Source: Penicillium oxalicum (taxonomy: Eukaryota > Ascomycota > Eurotiomycetes > Eurotiales > Aspergillaceae). From it: a DNA stretch of 64,000 nucleotides. The DNA is taken from NCBI RefSeq assembly GCF_001723175.1, contig NC_064655.1, positions 620,001-684,000 of the forward strand. The letters run 5' to 3'. Shown piece by piece: positions 37,841 through 49,701 of the stretch (the stretch's first letter is position 1; every line of letters begins with the position of its first letter). Position numbers and translations under genes: made by a program. Under the pieces are notes generated by a model. It was not told where the DNA came from and did no database searches. It saw nothing but the letters and a program-made list of their open reading frames with translations.

Positions 37841-39043
37841 TGGGATTAGAGCATTCACTTCTAGATTCTGTCCATGCCGCCCTTGACGAAGCTGGTTGAG
37901 ACATTGCGCAAACCGAAGGGAAAAAAAGACCTTGTACGCATACCAATCTTTGCACAGAAAAAAACACCGCCCTCCAGCAAGAGGCCTCACTTGTCAATGA
38001 GACGAGAAAAGAAGGGGGAAGGAAAAGCTCTATGGCGTGGTCACGCATGGCACAGTTCAAAGTCCTCACTTGCCTGGATAGACGTATTCGGTCGATCAGG
38101 ACCCGGAACATAGGCATCACTTCTCTCACTTCCAACTTTTCAACTTTCTCTTTCTTTTTTTTCGGCATGTACAGTATTATTCGAAGTTCGCTTTCCTTTT
38201 GGAAATAAAGCTCGATGGTCAAGAGTCGACCTCGTGAAGCAAAGATCTTTCCTACCGATGACCTATTGATGGCAAAATACCCTTTGCTCCAAGACAATAA
38301 TATATGTAAACGGGTCTACCTATCCACCTGTGCAAAATGCCCGGGCCCATGCCTGAACCTAACGAATCCCGAATCAAAGGTCTGTCTCTGCGGATGGGAT
38401 GGATATTTACATAGGTCCCTCCAGCTCCCATCTAGCCAGCTCTCTGAAAGTATGAGGCTGAGCATCATATGGATCGACTTGGAGGCTTCCTTGAGCTACC
38501 TGCGCATAACTTAATATCCATATGTGGGCATGAGATGGGTATCATCTTGATCAGATTCCACTGGATACCTCCAACCACGGAGTTGTGTGACCAGTCCGCC
38601 TACAAGGATACCTACCTCTATAGACTTACGATACCTCGAGCAGAAAAGGAAATATGAGGAATGGGTCTTTTTCTTATCTTTTCATTTCTGGTGGCTTTTC
38701 TTTTTCTTTCTTTGCGTTCGGGGGGTTGGATTTGGTCTTGTAGCGGATAGTGGGGGGATTTTTTGTGTCTTTTTGGAAATTTTCGTGAGATTCCTTTATT
38801 CCCATTTCTTCTGCATAAAAACAAAGGTTCCAGAATCAAGGGAAGTAAAATTTGATTTTGGCCCGTAGCCCCCCTATCCTCATAAAAGGGACAGTTCGAA
38901 CTCCAGCAACCCAGAGCTCCGCCAGTTCCATCATATCGCGAAACCGTCAACACGAATAGAAACAATGTAACACCTCTTTTCTCCCCGGGTTGGCCCCAGA
39001 CGCACACAACATTCGTCTAGTTCTTCGTCGTCAGAGTCATAAT
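37841..39043. other. Convergent intergenic region gna1 / rpl24
   Basis: 1.2 kb of 3'UTR-like sequence, T-rich at about 38668-38715. No gene supported. Confidence 0.5.
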
Positions 39044-40125
39044 TTAGCGGGACTTGGCGGCGACCTTGGGGGCGGAACCCTTGGCACCCTGCTTGGAGAT
39101 GGTGCGACCACCCTTAGCAGCGCTGGCGGCGTTCTTGGCCTTGTCGGCCTTCTTGGCGGCGCTGGCAGCGGCCTTCTTCTCCTTGGCGTCCTTGATGGCC
39201 TGCTTGCGGGCAGCCTCACGGGCCTCGGGGCGCTGAGCACGGCGCTCCTTGATCTGCTCGAGGGAAGCACCGACGATAGCACGCTGGCTCTTCACAACGC
39301 GACGAGTGCGCTTCTTGGCAACCTCCTATAAAGTGATCAATCCGACCCGGTCAGTATTCCGCCTCGACTGAAAAAGAAGTTGCGATCCATGGTTTTTTTG
39401 GGGACCCCCATCGCCCGAGCTCCAAGTATCGAGCAATAGAGTGCGATTGCGATACATCCACCTCTTGCGCCGTCCGGGCCGTAGCTCGCAAACGTGAGGC
39501 GTGTGCCCCAGAGTGGTATGCACATCTTCGCTTGCTCGTTTGCGTTCATGACCCGTTCGACCGGAAAGCTCTCAGAAAGCGGGGTGGAAATGTGGACTTG
39601 GAGGTGGGTTGGTAACGGACCTCAGAGATACCCTTGCGGTGCTGGCGACGGAAGAGAACAGTCCAGGCAATGCGGCGGGGGTTCTTGCGCTGGAGGAAGA
39701 GCGACTCGGACTTGCCGTTCTGGAAGCGGAAGATCTTGCTGTCGCCACGGACGTACAGCTTACCCTAGTACATCCCAAAACATGAAGTGTTAGCGGACCC
39801 ATCCAGATGACATCAAAATGTTGTCGCCCCTCTCCCGGTATATAGAATCGATTCGTGTGCCAATAATATAAGAGACGTGTACGGATCGGCGAACGAAAAA
39901 GACCGCGAAAGAAAAGCTGAAATCGAAAGATTGTCGAGCAGTCGCCATGTCGCAACACAAGGAGTCGTCCGCAGCATGTCCCCAATCCGTACACTTTTCA
40001 TCATATATTGTCCTTTCCCCCCACACACAAATCGTCCAAGGATGGTAGGTTTTTTCTTTTTTAAATCAACGCACCTTGCCGGGGTAGATCTTCTGGCCGC
40101 TGAAAGAGTCGTCGTAGGTACGCAT
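39044..40125 (-). CDS. rpl24: Ribosomal protein eL24 (60S)
   Basis: Component of the large ribosomal subunit at the intersubunit face. Exons are 40125-40075, 39764-39621 and 39325-39044, giving 158 residues. The conserved core [17 protein letters not shown] spans intron 1, followed by [21 protein letters not shown] and [13 protein letters not shown]; the C-terminal third is an Ala/Lys-rich helical tail ending Ala-Lys-Ser-Arg. Introns of 310 and 295 nt are long for this genome, as is common in ribosomal protein genes. Intron 2 uses the rare donor GTCCGT, but it gives the exact family junction Ser-Glu-Glu-Val. Two CACGTGA boxes lie 117-163 bp upstream of the start. Confidence 0.96.
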
Positions 40126-40241
40126 CTTGACGGTGGATGCGCTGACGAGGTGTCGGTTGGCGTTGGGTGATGTTCAAAAATCGGGGATCGCGGTGTTCTT
40201 CCTGGCTGGGTCCAATTGTGGTGCGCCTCGCTAAAGCGCGA

Positions 40242-40248
40242 CACGTGA
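40242..40248. promoter_or_regulatory. CACGTGA box, distal copy upstream of rpl24
   Basis: Lies 117 bp before the rpl24 start codon, 40 bp from a second copy. Cbf1-type factors bind this sequence and are known to act at ribosomal protein genes in some yeasts; action here is inferred. Confidence 0.45.
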
Positions 40249-40280
40249 TTTGTGCTGCCCTTTGGCGGTTGAGGAATGAG

Positions 40281-40288
40281 TCACGTGA
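40281..40288. promoter_or_regulatory. TCACGTGA palindrome upstream of rpl24
   Basis: A perfect 8-bp palindrome about 156 bp before the rpl24 start codon. Paired with the box at 40242, roughly four helical turns away. Confidence 0.5.
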
Positions 40289-40913
40289 TGACAACCGGTC
40301 CGCAAGTGTGGGTGCGACGGCTCGGGCTCCCGCCTCCCGCGTTGCCGTCGACCTCGACTTGTACTCAGTGAGGTCACTCCTGCTGACTAAGCAACCGGAT
40401 CGGAATGACTCCAGGACTCGACTGACTCGAGGCAACTTGAACGGACCTGTTGAACTGCACTTTGCAGAACTGGTCGTGGGACGTGGGGTCGAGAGGAGTC
40501 TTGTTTCTGGATGAATGGTCTGTTGGTTCAACATTGAGCGTTTCATGGAGGATGAACAGCTTCGTGGGTACTTGAAGCGCTTTCTATTCTGACCGTCCGG
40601 AGGTTCTCGAATCTTGATGCTCATCTTGCTTGTAATTGCATGGAGGGATCACCCAAGAGTGGGTCATTGAAAGCGATGAACGAAGGTCCCTCAAGTCTGA
40701 AGCTTAGTGACTTAGCGGGCTTCTGGAAGAAGCCCTGTGAGATACTTTGTACTCTTCGAATGATGACCTGGATATGTCGACCGGTCAAATGATAGACTCC
40801 TAAACCAGCCCCTAGACTTCCATTTCTACTATTTTGTCACTTTACACCAGCCCCATGCAATCTCTTCTCAACCCCCTCTGGTATCTGGTAGTACGAGATA
40901 TCCGGTTGGATTT

Positions 40914-40927
40914 GGGGGGGGGGGGGG
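40914..40927 (+). repeat. Poly-G tract (14 G)
   Basis: Fourteen consecutive G, then AA and six more G. It is a potential G-quadruplex in intergenic DNA. Confidence 0.8.
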
Positions 40928-41461
40928 AAGGGGGGAACAGCAGCCCAATTCGACCGCGAAGAACACTAGATAGTAAGACATCAAGTTGTATCTTCCTGGC
41001 CATCACATATAAGCTCAGATGTTTCATTTCGTGATCAAAAGAAAGAGAAAGGAAGAAAAAAACCACAATGTGAGCTTCTGATAACGGTGGGGTACCTGAG
41101 GGCTCGTAGGATGAACGACCAATTGATGGAATGCCCAACCTCAAGTGTATATGACGCATACCGTGCATCGTCAAAAGCGTGTCATACATCGTCGACCTAC
41201 CTGGTCACTGCCGACGCTCGATCGAGGCATCAACTCCAAACAAAGGCTGGGCGGCACCCTTTGGGGCAACCGATATATTACTATTCAGAAAAGTCTTCCC
41301 TCCAGTCCCCGTCCAAGCTCTCGACACTCTTCTCGTCAGTCATCCTTCCCATCATCTCCCAATCTCTCCCATTCACAGGGAACCCCATCTTTCATCCACT
41401 CTCATCCCCGAAACACTCTTATACCTACCTGTGCAGACTCTGAAGAATGGGTGTCAACTGA

Positions 41462-41994
41462 ATGCTGCTCAAGCTCAGCGTGATCATCGCATCATATCTC
41501 ACGATTGTGGTGTTGCTCCTGGCCATCAGAATCGATGATGCGGCCCACAGCCCATTCCTCAACTTCCTCTGGATTTCCGCTCTGATATCCAGTGTCTGTC
41601 TCTCATTTCCCTTCTTTGCATGGACTCTGGTGAGTTTCCAATAACTCTCATCTGGGGCACCACCTCACTTCTACATGGTCTCACTGTACTAACTCAACCT
41701 CAGGAACAATTTTTGCTCGAAGCATCGCCCGAGTCTGGTATCGATCTTGAAAGTCAATCCAGACGAGACGCGAATCTACGCTTTATCAACTGGTCGGTGG
41801 TCTCTCGGTCTCGTCGCTCCTCTTCTTTCGTCTCTTTTCCACCCATCGACCGGGCCTTGTTCGAAGTGAGTCTCTACGAGCCTGCGTCTTTCATGGTTGC
41901 AAAAGTCTACGATGACCATCCAGTTCCCACTGTGGATTTAGGTGCGTCCATGTCATCGGGATCCACACTGGCGGGAGCTCGAACTGAGTCCTAA
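41462..41994 (+). CDS. Small membrane protein, 152 residues, unknown
   Basis: Two exons (41462-41629 and 41704-41994) joined by a 74-nt intron with donor GTGAGT and acceptor CCTCAG; the junction is phase 0. Residues 4-22 and about 33-55 are two strongly hydrophobic helices separated by a short charged loop (RIDDAAHS), predicting a hairpin in a membrane. The remaining 95 residues are soluble, Ser/Arg-rich, and contain ARRDANLRF-like and YEPASFMVAKVYDDHP segments of unknown role. An in-frame TGA directly precedes the ATG, so the start cannot be further upstream without splicing. A four-codon upstream frame (41447-41461) abuts it. I know no family for it. Confidence 0.65.
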
Positions 41995-42743
41995 AGTTGA
42001 TGGGTGATGCTTGACTTGTTTTAAGCGTTCTTGGAAAAGGGGAAATGACTGTTTGTCTTCGTAGGTTACGTCTCTTGCTTCATCTTGTAATGTGAGTTGG
42101 CCCGTGCAATGAACAAAGGTGCAGTGAGACAAACCAAACCATGACACCGACTGTCTCTTTCTCGAAATGGATAAGACGTCGTAGACATTCAAGCTATGAG
42201 AGATGAAATCGTGCCATCGGCTTTATACATTTTACGTCATGGTTGACAAGTAGACTCCAGGCAGTGGTGAGACAAGCTACCACCGACCTTTCACCATGTC
42301 AGGCCTAGCTAGCCGCATGGTAATGTGTAATGGTGAATAGAGAGAGATTCCAGCGTATTTTCGGTAAGCCGGAAGTCCACCATATATTCCATATTTGGTC
42401 TTGATCATTCACACGCACCTGAACGAGTGGTTCTGTTTCCAGAACGTACTTATCAGGAAGCAGATAATCTTTGTAACCTGTCCAGCCCTATGTTGTGGTC
42501 AAAATGCGTCATAGCCCAAAAAAAAGTCTTTTCAATGGCAAGGAGGCAAAACTGACAGACGATCCAATCTAACATGTATTATTTTATCCAATTACTTTTA
42601 CGCTGTATACAGGCATGCAGGAGCAGCTATTTATGTACATCCCAAGCACTATACATACACCCTTCCCCAATGAACGGTATTGAAGATCGTCCCTTCCTTT
42701 CCCTGGATTGTGAAAACTACCCAGAGTCCAAGCGCTCTAAGAT
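41995..42743. other. Convergent intergenic region before the acid phosphatase
   Basis: 749 bp without a supportable gene; AT-rich near 42540-42610, as expected for 3'UTRs. Confidence 0.5.
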
Positions 42744-44795
42744 CTAGTGGCACTTCTTCTCAGTAGGCTTCAGCAGAGTAAGAGAGTCACGAACGGATCC
42801 ATCGCTACCGACAATGTACTCCCAGGTCAGGGCGGTAGAGTTGATAACGGTCAGTTTGCTGAATCCATAGTCCTCCTTGTTCAGGACGACAGTGATATTC
42901 TGCAAGTGCTGACCCTTGCTGAACTCACTGTGACTCTCCAGGTTACCGGCAGCGCCGTTGATCAGGTGGGTCATCGACTTTCCGGCGTTGGTGTAGAAGG
43001 TGTTGTTGTTGACCACCGAAGCAGTGTCAATAGTACCGTTGGTGCCGAGGGGGAAGAGTCGCTCGTACCAGTGAATGTGGCTGTTGAGATTGTTAGCGGC
43101 CCAGTCTCTTCGCCTGCAGCTTGCACTTGTCCAATGTCGGTCGTGACACTTACCCAGCGATATAAGCATCAACACCGTTCTCCAGCATCAGGGACTCGAA
43201 CGCATCACGGAGGTTCTTCTGGTAACCTGAAGTGGCAGAGCTGTACATGGGGCGGTGGCCCATGACGATGACCCAAGGGGTCTTTTTGCGGTTCACACTC
43301 TCCAGGTCGTCCTTCAGCCACTGGTATTGCTCGTAAGCCTTGTTGTCGTTGACGCTGCCGTCCACATCACCGAAAGGACCACTATCGGTGATATACGTCT
43401 CGGGCTCCGTGGGGTGGGTCTCATTGCCCTTCACATCCTCAGCAAAGGACTTCTCAGGGCTCTTGGCAAAATCGGTCTCGCTGTTGATGGAGACGAAGTG
43501 GGCAAGACCGTAATCAAAAGAGTACCAGAAGTTACCGACGCCACCGGTTTCCTTGCCAGGCATGCGGAAACGGTGCTGGAAGGCAGTGAAGTTGCTATGT
43601 AGCGGTCAGTAAGCGCCATCAGAGACGGGGCCGTGAGGGACAGGCCAGTGATTCCCTTACCGTTGAGAAGGCGGGCAGCTGTAGTAGGTCAAAGCGCTCT
43701 TGGCGGTAGTGGTGTTGGGCTCGTTCTCGTTGAGATATGAGGTGAGAACATTGCCAGGACCGTCAAACTCGGCACAAGCTGCCTCGTGATTGCCAGGTAG
43801 AACCATGTAAGGAATCTTGGTGGTGATATCGCCCATCCACTGCTGCCAGAGATCCCAGTTGCTCTCGTACAGAACGCTCATGTCACCACCCTGAGGGCTG
43901 CCCTGGTTGGGGACTTCACCCTTGGGAAGAGGCTTCTTGTACTCATCGGGAATTGGGCCACTCCCGGGCAAGGCAGTGTCGGTACCGTTGTAGCAGACCG
44001 GCCAGTCATCCGCACAGGGCAGAATGCCAGAGTACCAGTCGTCAGCGTAACTGATGTCGCCGCCGTGCCAAGCAAAAGCAGTACCCTCCTTGGCAGCCTG
44101 CACCAAGTACTTGTGAGTACCTTGGGCATTGGTGTAGCCCATGTCGTTCAGCACAGCGACGCTGAACTTTTTGTCGTCACCAGCCTTTTGAGCGGTCTGG
44201 AAGCTCATCACCTCGGATTCGGTGGTACCATTGGCTGCAGTGATCTGGTAATAGTACGTCGTGCCAGCCTTGAGGTGGTCCAGAGAAACCTCATGGAAGA
44301 ACTGACTGCACTGGGTGATGGCGGAGACTTGCGAGCAAGGCGGGGTGCGGTCATAACTGAGAAGAAGCATATCTCACTTTAGAAAAACAAAAAATCTTTC
44401 ACCGGCTACATTTGCTAAGTGCCTGCTGGAAGTGTATGTACTCACGTATGCGACGAACCTGTCGCGCGCTTATCGAGCTTGTTCGGGTGCTTGCCCCATT
44501 TGATTTCCGGGGCGCGGCCCAGACCGAAGGGAGTCTGGTAGTGAATGTTGACGCCACGGGGAAGATATGAGAGCGAGATCACATTGACATTGTTGGTCGG
44601 GTTGGCGGAGGACGGCTTGACCGCAGGAGGTTCCACGAGACGAGGGAAGCCCTTGCCATTGCCATTGACGCTGGGGTCAACCCAATCACCGACCGGGACC
44701 GCAGGACCCTTGTATGGGTACTCTGTGTCAACCGTAGGACGGGCGTTGACAGCAGCAGTCAGCGCCAGCAAGACAGAAGCAGTGGTCGCCTTCAT
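42744..44795 (-). CDS. aphA: Secreted purple acid phosphatase, AphA type
   Basis: Extracellular metallophosphoesterase that releases phosphate from organic esters. Exons are 44795-44446, 44356-43661, 43594-43154 and 43080-42744, giving 607 residues. A signal peptide (KATTASVLLALTAAVNA) is followed by a purple-phosphatase N-terminal domain, then the dimetal site: NDMGY, GGDISYADDW, LPGNHEA, VMGHRPMY and GHIHWYER, in the canonical order. At least ten Asn-x-Ser/Thr sequons, several in the C-terminal domain (NITVV, NSTAL), fit a heavily glycosylated secreted enzyme. A CACGTG at 45009-45014 in the upstream region matches the core bound by Pho4/PalcA-type phosphate regulators. The gene is divergent from mrs2 across 2.3 kb. 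Confidence 0.94.
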
Positions 44796-47068
44796 GATGA
44801 AGAGTAAGGAGGACTACCCTGAAAACTTTTCGAGGTCGTGCAAGGGGCGATCTCGAGACATACGACGGGATCGAGCTTTTATCTTGAACCAAGCTGAACC
44901 AAGCACTAGGGCGACGATAACAGTGCAGCCATTCCGAACAGGCTCTGCGGAGAAAATGTGCGCCTGCCCGCTGATAAGCGACCTGGATTGTTTCGTGGCG
45001 AATGATTCCACGTGCAGACAGACTCGGACACGATTGGCATCCTTCCGGGGGGGGTTCGTTGCTCAGAGAGACTAAACTCGAGAGGTTCTAGTCACGACCC
45101 CCCTGCTGGAGGTTAACTGTACCGATTCGGTCTCTCCAAACCGCGTGCCCTGAACAAGCCTGCAGGTGCCTCCAGCCCACGCTAAACCAAGCGAAGCAAT
45201 GCCAAGCCACGCTACTGCCGGACTCCGCATGGAACCGGACCCGACCGCCACCACATGGGCCCCGTATCGGCAGGTGATTGGTGGATCTTTAAATAACGGA
45301 GCTTCGAGAGGTCCGAACTCTTTCACAAGGTTCTGGCACCTTCAGCGCCCAACTGTAGTCAAGTCTCTGTCCACCATCACTGGGATACCCAAAGGAACAT
45401 ACGACCGTCCAAAGGGGCGTGTGGTGGATTGAAGCGGAGCTAAGCACTGGCCAAGAAATATTATCTATTGGTCAGTTCTGATTCGTCCCTTGTACGGTCG
45501 GAAATTAGTGAATTGGCGCGACGCAACGGACCGGATCGGTGCTGCAGTTCGCCTATACGCATGCACAGTCCTGCACCCCTGCAGCTTCAATCTCTCCAGC
45601 TTCCAAGGTTATGCGATGCCCGACCGCTGTCACATCAGCCTCAATTCAGCTCAAATGGTCCCTGAGAAGTCGTAGATTTGAGGATCCTCGTGATCGGCCT
45701 AGCCGTGAGGTACGCATGTACTGTACCTTAGGTGATCCCTGGCTCGCAGGAATTGCCCCAGTCCACGTTTCCGCAAATACAGCGCCAGGTTTGATGCTAG
45801 ATATGTTGTCGCCTAGCTCGGCTTCTCATTGGACCAACCAATACCTGCGTCTCAACTTCTCCAAAGTCCATCCAACATGGTACGAGGCAAAGCCGTGCGC
45901 TCTAGTTGAAGGTCCTCGGAATCCTTGTGTCCTGCCGCGACCATTTCATCCTGTCCATAGTGCACATGTCGCGGGCATTGTTATGGACCACTGTGGACTT
46001 CTTCATCATCCCAAATCAAAAATTGCCGTACAATTCAACACCTCACAGTCTCGCATGCCTACCGGGGCCAATAATTGAGCCCAAGAGTCACTGTTTTCCC
46101 CCAGTCAGGGCTTAAGGAACCTAAAAATGGTCCTAGAAATCTCCGACAGATGGGATATCATCCATTGAGAAACTGGTATTCGTGAACGGTCTCCTTTTCA
46201 AGTTGGGGTTGACGCCGGCACATGCTCTAGGCCCCAGATTTTTAGCCAATTGTGAGATTGACATGATACAAAGTGACGTCAACAAGGTACACTAACTTTG
46301 AAGCCGTTACCTCCCACTCAAGTGTATCCTCATATAGGAGCTACACCAAATGCACAGATATTCACGAAAGAGGAAGCTCTTCTAGGATTCTATCGTATTT
46401 GCTCAACGAACATTTAGGTCTTGGCACGTTCTGTGTATCGTTTTCGATCGACACTGACACTGATGCAGCCATGTATAATGGTAGTCGAAGGCACGTTGCC
46501 ATTTCGTCATACCGATTTATGTGGGTTCGGCAATTTGAAGACTGGTGGATCTTGAATGAGGGCGGCATCTGTACCTTCTAAAGTTGCCCATGACTGGACA
46601 AAAACAGGCAGATTTGCTTTCCATGACCAAGCACTGCTTGAAAGTATTAGGATAGACCGCGCTTGAACAGTGATGGAGTTTTCGATTTCAACACCCAAGA
46701 TCTAGAACTTGGAATCTTTTCTAGCTTCTTCACTTGCAATTTTGGAATACTTGAAACTTCTCTTGGACTGCGCACAAAACAGCCGACGCAACAGTCGTTA
46801 CAGTGCTCTTCTCCCAAATCAAGTATAAGGTCATGATGCCTATTTTGAAACCGATCAAGAGATAAAAAGGCGCTACCGGGCTCCGAGTCGAAGATTCAGG
46901 GCGTTGAGATATTTTGCGGAACCAATCTGGAGACGATCTACTGCCCAAGTGCGACGGAATAACTTTTTCCCCGACGACGCGGCTTTTTTCCCGCGCCTGA
47001 GATCATCGGCATTTCCAGACAGCAAGAAATTATCGGTCAACGTGAGCGAAAGTGAGCGAAAGAGAGAC
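44796..47068. other. Large divergent spacer aphA / mrs2
   Basis: 2.3 kb, unusually long for this window. A plus-strand inverted CCAAT (45277-45281) lies next to a TTTAAATAA (45288-45296) although no gene begins nearby. The longest frame (179 codons, 45539-46078) lacks a proper ATG at its start and has no features. The CCAATs at 45837-45844 and 46921 could serve mrs2. Confidence 0.4.
45009..45014. promoter_or_regulatory. CACGTG box upstream of aphA
   Basis: Lies 213 bp before the aphA start. The Pho4-type core CACGTG is expected for a phosphate-repressible phosphatase; regulation itself is inferred. Confidence 0.45.
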
Positions 47069-48969
47069 ATGCTCTCTCCATTGAAGCCGTCTGCTCCGTC
47101 GGCATCTCTCTTGCGTTTTCTTCGCTCCCAATCCGGCCTTGCCAGCCATGGCGTTTCGTGTCCGCGACCAAATTTACAATTGCCGTGTCCAAAGGCGCTG
47201 ACGTCGTCCCGGAGAGCCTCGAATTTGGCTTACAGGAACCCTTGTCAAAGTCGCGCAACCTGGTCCGCGATGGCTTTGGCTCTGCAGCGCGCCTCGCCCT
47301 TGGTTTCGGCAAAACCTATGCTATTACACTCGCCTGCGCTTACGAGATCGGCCTCCACCAGCCGTCGTCCATTACTTCGAAGACTGCTTGATCTCCGACG
47401 GGGCAAAAACTCAGATATCAAGAATCATCGCAACCATAGTCCGACCTTAACAGATGAAGGCACCGAGCTCTTCAATCTTGGTCGGGGGCTCGCGGCCAAA
47501 GCCTCAAATGAATTACGTCTTCGATGCACAGAGTTCGACAAGAGTGGAAACGTCACCCTGGTGAATGGAGAGTTTCGCAAGTCAGAACTAATCGCCAAGG
47601 TGAGTCGCTTTTGCTCGAAACTGAAAGTGGAACCCTCTTGCTCATATCATAATTAGTATGGTCTTCTTCCGCGCGATCTTCGCAAGATTGACTCTTCCAC
47701 GCTTCCTCATATTCTTGTCCGACCGAGCGCCATTCTGATCAATCTACTCCATCTACGTGTATTGATCAAGTCGGACCGCGTGCTTGTCTTTGACGCATAT
47801 GGCTCGACTGACTCGTACATGCAATCTCTTTTCATCTATGATCTCGAAGGGAAATTACGTCAGAAGCAGTCTCAAGTTGCGCCGGCAGGCCAGGCGCTGC
47901 CCTATGAGTTTCGCGCTCTGGAAGCCGTTCTCATCAGCGTTACAACCGGCCTAGAGGAAGAGTTCAACGGGGTGAGGGAGCCTGTTGTCCGTGTCCTCCG
48001 TGCTTTGGAAGAGGACATCGACCGAGACAAGCTGCGTCATCTTTTGATTTACTCCAAGAAGTTGGGTACATTTGAGCAAAAGGCTCGCCTGGTGCGAGAC
48101 GCCATTGACGATTTGCTCGAAGCGGATGATGACTTGGCTGCGATGTATCTTACCGAACGTGCGACCGGAAAAGAACGAGAGGAAGACAATCATCAGGAGG
48201 TGGAGATGCTTCTTGAATCGTACCACAAGGTCTGTGATGAAATTGTCCAGTCCAGTGGTAATCTTGTCACCAACATTAGAAACACCGAAGAAGTGTAAGT
48301 ACTACTTAGGGCCCTCTTGTTCCATTTGACCACCATACTCACCTGGTTCCATGCAGCGTGAAAGCAATCCTCGACGCCAACCGAAATTCTCTCATGCTTC
48401 TTGACTTGAAATTCAGCATTGGAACACTCGGACTCGCTACAGGGACACTCTTTTCTGCGCTCTACGGTATGAACTTGAAAAACTTTATCGAGGAGTCCGA
48501 CTTTGGATTTGGCGGTGTCTCCGTGATCTGCTTTGTTCTTACCGGTGTCGTCTGCGTGTACGGGCTCGCCAAACTGCGCAAGCTCCAGCGCGTTCGCATG
48601 TGGGGAGAATCCGGAGTCGGTGGCGGCTCCCTGGCCCAAATTGCTCCACGACAGGGCATTCTTAATAGTCACCGCAATTGGCGCGCAGACTCGATCGAGC
48701 CTGTCTGGGGCAGCTTGCCAGGTGAGGCTCGATCGGAGCGTATCAGACGCCTTCGAGAAAACGCCGCTGTTGCCGCTGCGGCTTCTGCGGCAGCCGAGTC
48801 ACGGTTATCATCAACCACTACTGCTTCTGCTTCCGCCTCCTCTTCTTCATCTACTGCATCCACTTCCTCCAGCCTTGGAAAAAGGCATCCCTCTCCACAC
48901 AACGCCGGCCATGACAAGAGTTCCGGTTCCGCCGTCGACTCTGGTCTGAATGGCAAGGTGTCTGCATAA
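47069..48969 (+). CDS. mrs2: Mitochondrial inner-membrane magnesium channel Mrs2
   Basis: CorA-superfamily channel importing Mg2+ into the matrix; yeast mutants fail in group II intron splicing. Exons are 47069-47599, 47657-48294 and 48357-48969, giving 593 residues. The N-terminus is a long Arg/Ser/Pro/Leu-rich presequence. The matrix helical domain includes the YGLLPRDLRKIDSS and LPYEFRALEAVL segments. TM1 (about 407-425) ends in the signature Tyr-Gly-Met-Asn, and TM2 lies at about 440-457. After TM2 comes a 130-residue tail with Ala-, Ser- and Thr-rich low complexity, longer than in yeast Mrs2. The first in-frame ATG is used. A CCAAT lies about 145 bp upstream. Confidence 0.94.
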
Positions 48970-49701
48970 TCAACAAGCTCGGCGGATTTGTCACTATATA
49001 CTCTGCTATTACCGCGTATACCTATGATTTTTGTCCTCCTCCGCCGTGCTGTCTTTTGTCCCGTCCACCACCACTCGTTCTTTTCCATTCACGGCGTTTG
49101 GAGAACTGGCCACAAAACGGATTTCGACAATTGATAGAACCAACGCGCTTGAGAAAAGGTCGTTGATAGGGCCTTTCTGTATACTATACCACCAATCTTC
49201 TCTCCGGGTCTATAATCACTATTTGATTGAAGTCTAGAGATAAATGGAAACAATTCCCAAGACATCTTGACTCGCTTGATGTACTATTCGTTTTTGAAAA
49301 GCACTTACGAAGTTCCGAAAAAATTTTTCTCTTTTCGTGACCTTGCTCAGCCCCGGAGGAGGTATTACTGTTCCACTGAGAAATGCCCGAGACATAACGT
49401 ATATTGACACTGCCTGTATTTAAAGCACTTTCGATACTATACTCCAAGAGAGACATTTCCATTCTACTTCAGACTTATTCAAATGATTTCTCATTAAAGG
49501 AAGAGGAAAAAGCCTCCCCGAGTCCACGTTCACGTTTACATCATCACGTTCACAAGGAATAATTAACTTGGTCATTTCCAGCACTCGCCAACCCTCTTTC
49601 AAAAAGGAAAAGGAGGACAACGCTCAACTTTTTTTTAATCTTTCCCATCATCCATCATTAAATTCATCGAGCCGACTTTCAAGAACAGAGCCCTGGATCA
49701 C
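48970..49701. other. Convergent intergenic region mrs2 / alpha-galactosidase
   Basis: 732 bp of 3'UTR-like sequence with no supportable gene. Confidence 0.5.

Larger units (their letters stand above)
40126..41461. other. Divergent spacer rpl24 / small membrane protein
   Basis: Contains the rpl24 promoter with two CACGTGA boxes, a poly-G tract near 40914, and a CT-rich leader before the gene at 41462. A 187-codon minus-strand frame (40061-40624) overlaps the rpl24 5' end and has no features. Confidence 0.45.

Noticed and set aside
45539..46078. 179-codon frame in the aphA/mrs2 spacer
   Set aside because: It begins at a GTG, has no family, no introns and random-like composition. Kept only as part of the transcription question.
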